A DNA stretch of 64,000 nucleotides from Phyllobacterium phragmitis (GTDB lineage Bacteria > Pseudomonadota > Alphaproteobacteria > Rhizobiales > Rhizobiaceae), in NCBI RefSeq assembly GCF_002980495.1, contig NZ_PVBR01000012.1, positions 62,001-126,000 on the forward strand, in the 5' to 3' direction. Below are positions 16,868 to 25,192 of the stretch, piece by piece. Position numbers and translations under genes: made by a program. The notes beneath the pieces were generated by a model. It was given only the letters and a program-made list of their open reading frames with translations, did no database searches and was not told the DNA's origin. The number at the start of each line of letters is the position of its first letter. Position 1 is the stretch's first letter.

Positions 16868-16922
16868 CATCTTCACCATATGCGATAGCCCCGCGCCCAG
16901 GCGGCCAGATCAACAGTTGAAA

Positions 16923-18059
16923 TCAGTTCGTGACCTGACGCTCATAGGCTTCCAGAATCGCCTTGTTATAGGGCGCAATCGGGAACGGCTTGCCATATTG
17001 GGCGAGGTCTTCGGGCGTGATGTCGACGAAGAGCTTGTTCCAGGTTGCCTCGTCAAGTTCCGCCTTCACATGGTCGGCGTCGATGCCCGGATACCAGTTG
17101 AAGCGCTTGACGATGCCTTCGGCCTGCACCTTCGGGCTGGTGGCTAATGCTACGAACTTTTCGGCCAGTTCCTTGTTGGGCGCATTGGCCGGGATCACAT
17201 AATGCATCGGCTGGCCGGGCATGCCCGGAGCAGGCAGCACCAGCTTGAATTCGGGTGGCAACTGGCCGTTGGCCTGCCAGGAATAGAACATATCGACCCA
17301 GACCGGACCCATGGCGATTTCACCGCGCGAGAGCAGATCGAGCGTACCGGCATTTCCCGGTGTCAGTGTCGCGTTCCGGGTAAATTCCTTGAGGCCGGTG
17401 AAGGCCTTGTTCCATTTGCCGGTCTCGGCTTCTTCGAAGGGGCCGTTCATCAGCTTCTTGGCGTCGCCCTCACCGAAGGCATAGATCCAGCCCATGACGA
17501 AGCTGACGCCCGACGCGCCGCCCTTGATGCCATTATAGCCGAACTGCTTGGGGTGCGCCTTCGCCCAGTCGGCCAGTTCCGCGTAGCTCTTCGGCGGATT
17601 GGGAACCAGCGCCGGGTTGTAGGCAATCGCCGTCTGGCTGTTGAACATCGGCATGACATAGCCGCTGACATTGGAACCAAGAGCCATATCGGCATTGGCG
17701 CGCGTCACCAGTTTGCCGGTGGCGAGCCGGTCGCGATAGGATTCCAGAAAGCCTGCTTCCACCATCGGGCCGATGAACTTCTCATGCGCCACGGCAATGT
17801 CGGTATCCCAGACTTTGCTGCCCGCCTGCTTCTGCGCCTCGAAGCGCTCGACGATTTTCTGCGAGCCGGCATCGCCCGGGCCCGTACCGACGGTGCGCAC
17901 GCTATCGCCAGGATTCTGCTTCTCGAAGAGCGGCCCGAGATATTCATTGATGTAATCGACCATGTTCTGGTCGCCGGCGGTGATGACGGTCAGTTCGGCT
18001 GCTGCGGCTGGCGTCGCCGCAAGGCCGAAGGCCAGTGTTGCCTGAAGGAGTATCTTCAT
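16923..18059 (-). CDS. ABC transporter substrate-binding protein
   Basis: This 378-residue protein starts at the ATG giving a clean signal peptide (MKILLQATLAFGLAATPAAA, cleavage before AELTVITAG). The mature part has VMPMFNSQTAIAYNPALVP near residue 130 and MHYVIPANAPNKELAEKF near 300, as in the spermidine/putrescine/iron/thiamine group of binding proteins. It is the second gene of the operon headed by the ATPase at 19239. The ligand is not evident. The linked phosphoesterase hints at a phosphorylated compound, but that is inference. Confidence 0.87.
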   Translation of the reverse strand: MKILLQATLAFGLAATPAAAAELTVITAGDQNMVDYINEYLGPLFEKQNPGDSVRTVGTGPGDAGSQKIVERFEAQKQAGSKVWDTDIAVAHEKFIGPMVEAGFLESYRDRLATGKLVTRANADMALGSNVSGYVMPMFNSQTAIAYNPALVPNPPKSYAELADWAKAHPKQFGYNGIKGGASGVSFVMGWIYAFGEGDAKKLMNGPFEEAETGKWNKAFTGLKEFTRNATLTPGNAGTLDLLSRGEIAMGPVWVDMFYSWQANGQLPPEFKLVLPAPGMPGQPMHYVIPANAPNKELAEKFVALATSPKVQAEGIVKRFNWYPGIDADHVKAELDEATWNKLFVDITPEDLAQYGKPFPIAPYNKAILEAYERQVTN

Positions 18060-18084
18060 CGGTGCTATCTCCGTTTGATGGATA

Positions 18085-19239
18085 TCAGGTCTCGGATGCT
18101 TCCAGCACATGGGCTTTATGACCGACATGCAGGGAGTTGGTCTGCGGGCGCGAGGCTACGTCCGCATTGAAGAGAAAGAGTTTTTCCGCAGGGATGCGCA
18201 CGCGAACGGCTGCACCGCGTTCGAACGGACGAGGCGCATCGACCAGCAATTCGCTTTGTCCCACGCGCACCGAATGCCGCCACGCGCCGCCGGGGTAGCT
18301 TGCCGCCTCGACATGGCCCGCAAGCTCCAGCGCATCGGTGAGCGTTTCGCCACGGGGTCCATCGTCGAGAAGTTCGGCTGCCTCGGCGCGGAACCTGACC
18401 TCGAAAGCGCCGTTGGTCAGTGTGCGCCCGTCGAGAGACAGCACGGCGCGGCAATTGTCCGGCCCGGCGTCGATCATCACCTGCCCGGCGCCGACGCTGC
18501 CGGAGAGTTCGAGCATATTTTCAGCTCCCATGAAGGCGGCGACGAATGGCGATGCGGGGCGGTTGTAGACCTCCTGCGGCGTGCCCTGCTGGGCGATGCG
18601 TCCGGCATTCATGATGACGATGCGGTCGGCCATCACCATGGCCTCCTCGCGATCATGGGTGACATGCACGGCGGTGATCCCGAGCCGCTTTTGCAGGGCG
18701 GTGATATCGTGACGCACCTTGAGGCGGATGCGTGCATCGAGATTGGAGAGCGGCTCGTCGAGCAGCAGGATCTGCGGGTCGATGGCGAGCGCCCGGCCGA
18801 GTGCTACGCGCTGGCGCTGCCCGCCGGAAAGCGCCAGCGGCTTGCGCTGGCCCAGCCCGGCAAGGCCGAGCAGGTCTTCGAGTTCGCCCACGCGCCGCGC
18901 GATCTCGGCGCGTGGCAGCCCCTTGAGCTTCAGCCCGTAGCCGATGTTCTGCGCCACTGTCATATGCGGCCACAGCGCATAGGACTGGAAGACGAGCGCC
19001 ATGCCACGGCGGTCCGGCGGAAGGGCTGTGACATCCCGGCCCGCAACGGTGATCCTACCGGCGGATGGCTGCACGAAGCCTGCGATGGATCGCAGCAGCG
19101 TGGTCTTGCCGCAGCCCGACGAGCCGAGCAGCGCCACGAACTCGCCCCTGCCGATCCCAAGATTGAGCGCATCGAAAACCCGCGTGGCGCCATATCCGGC
19201 TGACAGATCCGTGATGCTCAGAAAATCGTCTTCACGCAT
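18085..19239 (-). CDS. ABC transporter ATP-binding protein (PotA/UgpC type)
   Basis: The 384-residue ATPase has Walker A GSSGCGKTT (about residue 40), Q-loop VFQSYALWPHMT, signature LSGGQRQRVALGRALA (about 137), Walker B ILLLDEPLSNLDAR and H-loop HVTHDREEA, then a C-terminal TOBE-like regulatory domain. The ATG at 19239 follows AAGGG; a GTG 15 bp upstream lies inside the palindrome zone and is less likely. It is the first gene of the importer operon. A perfect palindrome (19249-19264) lies just ahead of its ribosome-binding site. Confidence 0.92.
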   Translation of the reverse strand: MREDDFLSITDLSAGYGATRVFDALNLGIGRGEFVALLGSSGCGKTTLLRSIAGFVQPSAGRITVAGRDVTALPPDRRGMALVFQSYALWPHMTVAQNIGYGLKLKGLPRAEIARRVGELEDLLGLAGLGQRKPLALSGGQRQRVALGRALAIDPQILLLDEPLSNLDARIRLKVRHDITALQKRLGITAVHVTHDREEAMVMADRIVIMNAGRIAQQGTPQEVYNRPASPFVAAFMGAENMLELSGSVGAGQVMIDAGPDNCRAVLSLDGRTLTNGAFEVRFRAEAAELLDDGPRGETLTDALELAGHVEAASYPGGAWRHSVRVGQSELLVDAPRPFERGAAVRVRIPAEKLFLFNADVASRPQTNSLHVGHKAHVLEASET

Positions 19240-19248
19240 TTTCGCCCT

Positions 19249-19264
19249 TTGCACAGCTGTGCAA
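19249..19264. promoter_or_regulatory. Candidate LacI operator (perfect 16-bp palindrome)
   Basis: TTGCACAGCTGTGCAA is a perfect palindrome centred about 17 bp upstream of the ATPase start and touching its ribosome-binding region. A LacI-type regulator is encoded as the fifth gene of the same operon. Binding here would block transcription, giving simple autorepression. Confidence 0.6.
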
Positions 19265-19656
19265 CACGGAGCACGTCCCGCCCCGGTTACTGTGCGAAGC
19301 TATAAGAGGCGTTCATAACGGATAGATGACGGTCGGCGGTGCGCTTCATTCAGAGCTGCCGCGCCGGAAGTGCGCCCGCGCGCGGCGGCAACGATGTCAT
19401 CTATGCGTTCGGACACGGTCATCTCGGCCTAACCTGGCACCGGTCACGGCGTGTCTCGTGCAACTGCCGCTCGCGGGTCGCAGCCTGTCCGGGCCTGCCG
19501 CCGTGGCGCCGCGCCGTTTCCGTTAGCTTCTCGATCTTGAGCAGATTCGAACCTCGGACCCCCTGCAATTTCCAGTTTCATGGGTGTAGAGGCCCGCCCA
19601 CATCGCTGGCGAAGTAGCACTCGCTTTCACGTCGGGGTACTCCCCGACCATCCGAA

Positions 19657-19685
19657 TTAATGTGCCGCACTGTTTGATTTATAAT
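19657..19685 (+). promoter_or_regulatory. Possible sigma-70 promoter for vapBC
   Basis: TTAATG (19657-19662) and TATAAT (19680-19685) are separated by 17 bp. The -10 is a perfect consensus in otherwise GC-rich DNA. It would give an ~80-nt leader before vapB. The -35 box is weak. Confidence 0.35.
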
Positions 19686-19729
19686 CCTGCACCGGACGTA
19701 ACAGAATGAAGAACAAGCGTAGATTTTAT

Positions 19730-19741
19730 CACCAAATGGTG
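19730..19741. promoter_or_regulatory. Possible VapB operator dyad
   Basis: CACCA-AA-TGGTG is a short inverted repeat 30 bp upstream of vapB. Type II antitoxins usually bind dyads near their own promoter. The arms are only 5 bp, so this is a weak candidate. Confidence 0.3.
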
Positions 19742-19770
19742 CTATTTATGATGCTTGGCAAGGAAACCAG

Positions 19771-19974
19771 ATGATGCGATCGACTATAAACCTCGATGAC
19801 ACTCTCATCGAAAGGGCTAGGTTCCTAACCGGCACAAAAGAAACCACCGCTTTAGTCCGCCAAGCGTTGGAGACGCTTGTTCGTGTGGAGTCGGGACGAC
19901 GGCTCATCGCGCTCGGAGGAACCATGCCCGATGCAGAGGCAGCCCCACGCCGCCGGAGCGCCGCAGTCGAGTGA
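19771..19974 (+). CDS. vapB: Type II toxin-antitoxin system antitoxin, VapB family
   Basis: This 67-residue protein opens with the VapB-type ribbon-helix-helix pattern RSTINLDDTLIERARFLTG and TALVRQALETLV. Its charged C-terminal tail should wrap around the toxin. AGGA stands 6 nt before the first of two adjacent ATG codons. Its stop overlaps the toxin start (GTGA), the normal arrangement for coupled antitoxin-toxin translation. The DNA-binding half would repress the pair's own promoter. Confidence 0.82.
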   Translation: MMRSTINLDDTLIERARFLTGTKETTALVRQALETLVRVESGRRLIALGGTMPDAEAAPRRRSAAVE

Positions 19975-20354
19975 TACTAGCAGACACTTCTATATGGATT
20001 GATCATTTCCGCCATGTCGATGCAGAGCTGCGCAGGATTATTGAGGACGATCGTCTACTCTGCCATCCCGCTGTGATCGGAGAGCTAGCGCTTGGCAGCC
20101 TTCGGGATCGTGGGAGCGTGATAGCTTTCCTAGCGGCTCAGCGTGAAGCGTTCGTCGCAACGCATGACGAAGTCATGACGATGATTGATCGCCATGGAAT
20201 TTTCAGTATGGGCATTGGCTCCACAGACGCTCACTTGCTGGCTTCGGTCCTCCTTGATCAGCGAGCGGCCTTATGGACCAGAGACAAGCGCCTGCGGGCA
20301 GCGGCAAAAAAGGCGGCCGCTCCACTGCACATGCCGGTAGACGCCCGCAACTAA
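19971..20354 (+). CDS. vapC: Type II toxin VapC, PIN-domain ribonuclease
   Basis: The 127-residue PIN-domain protein keeps the four acidic residues expected for the metal site: Asp5 (ILADTSIWIDHF), Glu38 (IGELALG), Asp86 (STDAHLL) and Asp105 (TRDKRL). VapC toxins are Mg-dependent RNases that cut tRNA or rRNA. The start is a GTG overlapping the vapB stop by 4 bp. All catalytic residues are present, so the toxin looks intact. Confidence 0.87.
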   Translation: MILADTSIWIDHFRHVDAELRRIIEDDRLLCHPAVIGELALGSLRDRGSVIAFLAAQREAFVATHDEVMTMIDRHGIFSMGIGSTDAHLLASVLLDQRAALWTRDKRLRAAAKKAAAPLHMPVDARN

Positions 20355-20605
20355 ACGCTCACACAATGCTGCTAAGGATTCGGACTTTATCCGATACTCG
20401 CCTTGAAAAGGAGGCAAACCCGCGACCTGTGATTGCCGGCCAGGGGGTAGAGGCGTAAATTATTGAATTAGCAGGATGGCGACGCCCTTACTTTGCCACC
20501 TGCCGAAAAGCAGCTGCGCTTCCACGATCTCAGAGTCCGTTTTGAAAATCAGGGATGAGCGGGTCTTCGGAGGAGGCCGCCGCCGACTGAGACAATTGTT
20601 CAATA

Positions 20606-22375
20606 TCAACCTCGACGGTGATCACCTTGGTGCCAATCCACTGCTTCCGCCATCGCCGCCAACATAGCACTGGCCGAGGCTGCGCCTGGATCGACGTGAC
20701 CAACAGATCTCACGCCAAGTTTTGCCGAACGTCCGCGGCAGCTCTCGAGTTGAGCGGTTTGTTCCATACCCGCTCGTGCTGCGTCACGCGCGGCCTGCAG
20801 GACCGCTGCTTCATCCAACCCCATACTCGCCGCCGTTGCCGCGGCAACAGACGCCGGCGCCCAGGCGTCAACCATTGTTTTGTCGCCAACCTTGGCACCG
20901 CCGCGGGCGAGAATTCCGTCGTTCATGCCTTTGATCCAGGCCGCCATTGCCGGTCCGTCAAGATTCAGGCGTCCTGAAACTGCCGCGCCCGCGCTGCGGA
21001 AGGCATCGGCATAAAGTGGACCCGACGAGGCTCCAACAGCGGTCAGGAACGCGTGAGCAATCGTCTCACATATCTCGGAAATGGTCATGTCCGCAGGCTT
21101 CTCATAGAGAATAGCGGTGACCGCGGTCCAGCCGATGTCCATGGTTATGCCATGATCACCATCGCCGATGACGCCATCAAGCTGCGACAGCCGGTCCTTC
21201 TCGCGCCGGATGGTTTCCGCGACGGCCCCCATCATCGTGCGAAAGATTGCTGGTGTTATCTGACCGCTCGCGTTCAGGGAAGCGCGATCGATCGCAGTGC
21301 CGGCTTTCGGTGCATGCACGTGTCGCGTCCTGCGCGGGGCATCGGCAACCGGAGCCAAAGCGTTTCCGACCGTCAGCGCAGGCGTTCGACACGGATGATC
21401 GAGCAGTGCAGTCAGTGTTTCGTCAAGTTTTAGCAGCGTGACTGAGGCACCCGCCATTTCGAGCGAGGTCGCATATTCGCCAACCCAGTTCGCGTGGATT
21501 TCTATCTTCTTTGCGTCAAGGATCTGACGCACGCGCCTGAAGAGCACGAAGAGTTCGAGCTGCGTCGTGGCACCGAGGCCGTTGACCAGCAATGCGACCC
21601 GGTCGCCCTCGGCCAGTTGGAGTTCCGAGATGATCGGCGCCATTAGCTCGTCGGTCACCGTATCGGCGGTCGCTAGCGGTTCGCGCCGCATGCCGGGCTC
21701 GCCATGCAGGCCCATGCCGATTTCCATGTCCTGCGGGCCGATTTCGAAATTCGGCGTGCCGGTCTGTGGCAGAGAGCAGGCGCCGAGCGCTACACCCATG
21801 GAGCGGCAATTGTCGTTCGCGAGACGGGCGAGTGCCTCGACGCGATCGAGCGGCTCACCACGATCGGCAGCCGCTCCGGCACATTTAAAGACGAAGAAAT
21901 CGCCAGCCACACCGCGTCGTTCGGCCCTTCGGTCATAGGACGCCGAGGCGACGTCGTCCGTCACGGCGACGTGGCGCACCGGCGTGCCTTCCGCCGCCAG
22001 TTCTTCGGCGGCCATCGTGAAATTCATAACGTCACCGGTATAGTTTCCGTAGAGGAACACTACGCCAGCACCGCCATCCGCAGCGCGTCCGGCGTCGAGT
22101 ATCTGCTGCGGTGAGGGGGACGCGAAGACGTTGCCGACGGCGGCCGCATCAGCGAGGCCTCGCCCGACATAACCAGCGAAGGCCGGCTCATGCCCCGATC
22201 CACCCCCGATGACGATGCCTACCTTGCCATCGCGCGGACCGTGGCGAGCAACGACTGCCCGTCCCGTGGAGCCTTCCACCGTCAACAGATCGCGATAGGC
22301 GCCGATCAAACCATCGATGAATTCGGGGATAATGTCATCCGGCGCATTGATGAGTTTCTTGGTCTTGATCGTCAT
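20606..22375 (-). CDS. Fused dihydroxyacetone/erythrulose-type kinase (DhaK-DhaL)
   Basis: The 589-residue protein fuses a DhaK domain (about 1-330; GGGSGHEPAFAGYVGRGL near residue 55 and GMGLHGEPGMRR near 220 with the substrate-binding His) to a DhaL domain (about 370-589; DGVIGDGDHGITMDIGW with Mg-binding Asp residues). This is the ATP-dependent form. Members phosphorylate dihydroxyacetone, erythrulose or other short ketoses. It is the last gene of the minus-strand operon with a split transketolase, an SDR and a TIM-barrel enzyme, so its substrate is likely a ketose made by them. The ATG at 22375 is about 12 nt after GGGAGG; the ATG at 22387 is too close to that site. Confidence 0.85.
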   Translation of the reverse strand: MTIKTKKLINAPDDIIPEFIDGLIGAYRDLLTVEGSTGRAVVARHGPRDGKVGIVIGGGSGHEPAFAGYVGRGLADAAAVGNVFASPSPQQILDAGRAADGGAGVVFLYGNYTGDVMNFTMAAEELAAEGTPVRHVAVTDDVASASYDRRAERRGVAGDFFVFKCAGAAADRGEPLDRVEALARLANDNCRSMGVALGACSLPQTGTPNFEIGPQDMEIGMGLHGEPGMRREPLATADTVTDELMAPIISELQLAEGDRVALLVNGLGATTQLELFVLFRRVRQILDAKKIEIHANWVGEYATSLEMAGASVTLLKLDETLTALLDHPCRTPALTVGNALAPVADAPRRTRHVHAPKAGTAIDRASLNASGQITPAIFRTMMGAVAETIRREKDRLSQLDGVIGDGDHGITMDIGWTAVTAILYEKPADMTISEICETIAHAFLTAVGASSGPLYADAFRSAGAAVSGRLNLDGPAMAAWIKGMNDGILARGGAKVGDKTMVDAWAPASVAAATAASMGLDEAAVLQAARDAARAGMEQTAQLESCRGRSAKLGVRSVGHVDPGAASASAMLAAMAEAVDWHQGDHRRG

Positions 22376-22459
22376 AGCGTTTTCCATCCTCCCGGACGTG
22401 TTGCGTCCGCCACAAGCTGGCATCAATCGTTATGATCCAGGGTGCCTCATTTTAAACAG

Positions 22460-23284
22460 TCAGGCGGCCTGATTGCCGGGCACCAACCGTTTGGCGGCCG
22501 TTACGGTGCGGGCAAGCCATTCGTGTTCCATCCGGCGCGTTTCCTCCATGTCTCCCATCAACGGCAACCAATGTTCGAGGATCACGCTCATATCGTCCGG
22601 GCAATGGGCGAGACAGGAAAGGATCTCCTCGATTTCTGCCCTCCCCTCACCGAGCGGCGTTCCAAGGATTCGAAACCCGACGCCGTAGGGATCGGGTGCG
22701 ATCCGGTAGTCCTTGAGATGCAGGTTGATCGTATAGGGTGCCAGTCTCGCCACGGTCGTCATCGGCCATTCACCGGCGCAGATCGAGTTCGCGACATCCA
22801 GGCAGACGCCGAGCGCGTCATCGGCCACAGCATCAAGCAGATCGACCATCCGCAGCGAGGGATAGTTGAAGTGGTTCTCGATCGCGAAGCGCAGTCCGGC
22901 ACGCTTGCCGTCCGGCAGCAGTTCGCGGATTTGAGCAGCAAGCTCGGGCACCGGGATCAGCGCATCCTCGGCGTCGAGCGCGACGCGCAGTATTTTTGAT
23001 CCGATCCGCTCACCGATCGGTATGTAGCGGGCGAGTTCCTCGGCGTCGAAAGACTGCGTGCCGAGTTCCAACGCCATGCCGTATTCGTCCGCGCGCCTCC
23101 TGAGCGCCCTGTGTTCATCCGCCGTCAAGCGGTCGAGCGGCAGATTGTCGGCATACTGAACCAGCGCAAGACCATGATCATGCGCGACTTCCAGTACCTC
23201 CATTGCCGTCATTGGCTTTGCCGGTCGCAGGTCCCCCAGACCGATCGACCAGCGGAAGGCATAGCTTCCCAAACCAAGTTTCAT
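22460..23284 (-). CDS. Sugar phosphate isomerase/epimerase-type TIM-barrel enzyme
   Basis: The 274-residue protein has the xylose-isomerase-like fold signature: LGLGSYAFRWSIGLG at the start, FAIENHFNYPS (about residue 135), GVCLDVANSICAG (about 165), NLHLKDYRI (about 190) and VILEHWLPL (about 235). Glu, Asp, His and Glu in these blocks are the probable metal ligands. Relatives include isomerases and metal-dependent decarboxylases of oxo-sugar acids. It lies between the SDR and the DhaKL kinase and may form the ketose that the kinase uses; this is inference. Confidence 0.82.
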   Translation of the reverse strand: MKLGLGSYAFRWSIGLGDLRPAKPMTAMEVLEVAHDHGLALVQYADNLPLDRLTADEHRALRRRADEYGMALELGTQSFDAEELARYIPIGERIGSKILRVALDAEDALIPVPELAAQIRELLPDGKRAGLRFAIENHFNYPSLRMVDLLDAVADDALGVCLDVANSICAGEWPMTTVARLAPYTINLHLKDYRIAPDPYGVGFRILGTPLGEGRAEIEEILSCLAHCPDDMSVILEHWLPLMGDMEETRRMEHEWLARTVTAAKRLVPGNQAA

Positions 23285-23305
23285 ACGTTTCTCCCGGACG
23301 TCCGG

Positions 23306-24064
23306 TCAATGGATCAGCGAGCCGCCATTCACGTCGACCTCGGAGCCAGTGACATAGGCGGAGAGGTCGGAAGCAAGGAAGAGCGCGCAACCAGCCACGT
23401 CCTCCGCCGTTCCCGGACGTCCCATCGGGATACCGGCCTTGATCTCCTCGAGTTTGTCGGGCGTCAGCATGCCGGCTGTGATGTCTGTTGCGATAAAGCC
23501 GGGGCAGATTGCGTTGACGCGCACATTGTCGGGCGCGAGTTCGCGCGCCATCGCCTTGGTGAGGCCGAGTACACCGGCTTTGGCCGCCGAATAATGCGGG
23601 CCGCCGAAGATGCCGCCGCCCCGCTGTGCCGACACCGACGACATGTTGACGATCTTGCCCTGCTTTTGCGCGCGCATGTGCGGGATTGCCGCCTGGCTGC
23701 AATAGAGCGTGCCGCGCAGGTTCACATCGAGAACCGCTTCGTAGTTCTTCGGTGCGATCTCCATGATCTTCAGCGGCTGGGTGATGCCGGCATTGTTGAC
23801 GAGGATGTCGATCCGGCCCCACTCGGCAGCCAATGCGTCGATCACGGTCTTCGCGCCGTCGTGGTCGGTCACGTCGCAGGCCATACCGACATGCTCAGGA
23901 CCAAGATCGGCGGCGGCTTCCTTCGCGGCCGCCTCATCGAGGTCGAGGATCGCGACCGTTGCGCCGTGTTCGGCAAAAAGCCTGGCCGTCGCCTTGCCGA
24001 GACCGCGTTTCGAGGCTGCGCCCGTGATCACGGCGAACTTGCCCTGGAGCAGAGCAGTGGTCAT
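23306..24064 (-). CDS. SDR family NAD(P)-dependent oxidoreductase
   Basis: This 252-residue short-chain dehydrogenase has the cofactor site TGAASKRGLGKATA (residues 13-26), DLDEAAAK for nucleotide choice, the NNAG block, catalytic SSVS and YSAAK (Tyr and Lys, about residue 156), and a C-terminal VDVNGGSLIH. It would oxidise or reduce a sugar hydroxyl or ketone in the same pathway as its operon partners. GGGAGAACACCA precedes the ATG. Confidence 0.88.
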   Translation of the reverse strand: MTTALLQGKFAVITGAASKRGLGKATARLFAEHGATVAILDLDEAAAKEAAADLGPEHVGMACDVTDHDGAKTVIDALAAEWGRIDILVNNAGITQPLKIMEIAPKNYEAVLDVNLRGTLYCSQAAIPHMRAQKQGKIVNMSSVSAQRGGGIFGGPHYSAAKAGVLGLTKAMARELAPDNVRVNAICPGFIATDITAGMLTPDKLEEIKAGIPMGRPGTAEDVAGCALFLASDLSAYVTGSEVDVNGGSLIH

Positions 24065-24131
24065 TGGTGTTCTCCCTTGGTCATTGCGCCGGCTGTCGTG
24101 CCGGGCATCCTGTTCGTTGAAACTTGCTTGT

Positions 24132-25178
24132 TCACAGCCAGCTGCGTATCTGATCCATCATGGCGATCGTCGAGATACCGTATCGGTCGTGCAGCGCCGG
24201 TAACGCCCCGGCGTCGAGGAACTGGTCCGGCAAGCCGATCATGCGGAAGGTGGGCGTCACGCCGTTGGTCAGAAGCGTCGAGGCCACGGCCTCTCCGAGC
24301 CCACCGACCCGCGTGTGGTTTTCCGCGGTCACGACCAACCGTTCGCCCTTGCGGGCCTCGGCGAGAATTGTCTCAGTGTCGAGCGGCTTGATCGTCGGGC
24401 AATGCAACACCGCGACCGAAATGCCTCCGCGCTCAAGTTCCTCGGCGGCGTCAAGTGCGCGCATCGTCATAAATCCTGAGGCAATGACGATGGCATCCTT
24501 GCCGTCGCGAAGCAGCTTCGCCTTGCCGAGCTCGAATTTATAGTCCGGACAATGGCGGCGTATGACCGATGCGACCTTGCCGCGCGGCAGCCGCATGTAC
24601 ACTGGTCCCGGATGGGCAGCGATCGCTGGCACAGCTTCAGCGACATCGATGGCATCACAAGGATCGACGATGGTGAGGTTTGGCAAGCCGCGGAAGATCG
24701 CGAGATCTTCCGTCGCCTGATGGCTTGGTCCGTAGCCAGTCGTCAGCCCCGGCAGGGCGCAGACGATCTTGACCGGCAGGTATTCTTCCGCGATCGCCAT
24801 GGCGATAAAGTCGTAAGCACGGCGGGAGGCGAAGACCGCATAGGTCGTCGCGAAGGGTATGAAGCCTTCGCGTGCCATGCCTGCCGCCGCTGAAATCATC
24901 ACCTGCTCGGCCATGCCCATCTGATAGAACCGGCCTGGGAAAGCTTCGGCGAAAATATGCAAGTCGGTGTATTTTGCGAGGTCAGCGGTCAGGCCGACAA
25001 TGCGGTCGTTCTTCTCCGCTTCGGCCACCAGCGCGTGGCCGAAGGGTGCAGAGACCGTTTCATAGCCTTCTGCTGCCAAGGAAGCGATCATCGCCGAGGT
25101 GCGGCCGCCTTCGCCCGGTTTCGGCGCGGCGCGCGGTTCCCATTTGCGATGCGGATCGTAGGCGCGGGTTGCGCTCAT
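24132..25178 (-). CDS. Transketolase-like C-terminal subunit (split transketolase)
   Basis: The 348-residue protein is the pyrimidine-binding plus C-terminal half of a transketolase: APFGHALVAEAEKND near residue 45, GRFYQMGMAEQVMISAAAGMA with the catalytic Glu (about 82), FATTYAVFASRRAYDF, and VVTAENHTRVGGLGEAV near 290. The start at 25178 follows AGGAAAGAA. It is encoded just after its N-terminal partner, with 14 bp between. Split pairs like this include the apulose-4-phosphate transketolases and other special-purpose enzymes that transfer a two-carbon unit from a ketose phosphate. Confidence 0.87.
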   Translation of the reverse strand: MSATRAYDPHRKWEPRAAPKPGEGGRTSAMIASLAAEGYETVSAPFGHALVAEAEKNDRIVGLTADLAKYTDLHIFAEAFPGRFYQMGMAEQVMISAAAGMAREGFIPFATTYAVFASRRAYDFIAMAIAEEYLPVKIVCALPGLTTGYGPSHQATEDLAIFRGLPNLTIVDPCDAIDVAEAVPAIAAHPGPVYMRLPRGKVASVIRRHCPDYKFELGKAKLLRDGKDAIVIASGFMTMRALDAAEELERGGISVAVLHCPTIKPLDTETILAEARKGERLVVTAENHTRVGGLGEAVASTLLTNGVTPTFRMIGLPDQFLDAGALPALHDRYGISTIAMMDQIRSWL

Positions 25179-25192
25179 GGTTCTTTCCTCCC

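Larger units (their letters stand above)
19265..19770. other. Intergenic region between the ABC operon and vapBC
   Basis: These 506 bases contain no convincing gene. They hold a GTCGGGG-TACT-CCCCGAC hairpin (19631-19648), a promoter-like pair (19657-19685) and a small dyad (19730-19741) ahead of vapB. The 19540-19570 stretch has GGTTCGAATC on the minus strand, like a tRNA T-loop, but the stem does not pair. Open frames at 19326-19617 look random. Confidence 0.5.

Noticed and set aside
19540-19570. GGTTCGAATC on the minus strand, like a tRNA T-loop
   Set aside because: The bases on both sides do not form a 5-bp T-stem, and no acceptor stem or anticodon arm could be built around it.
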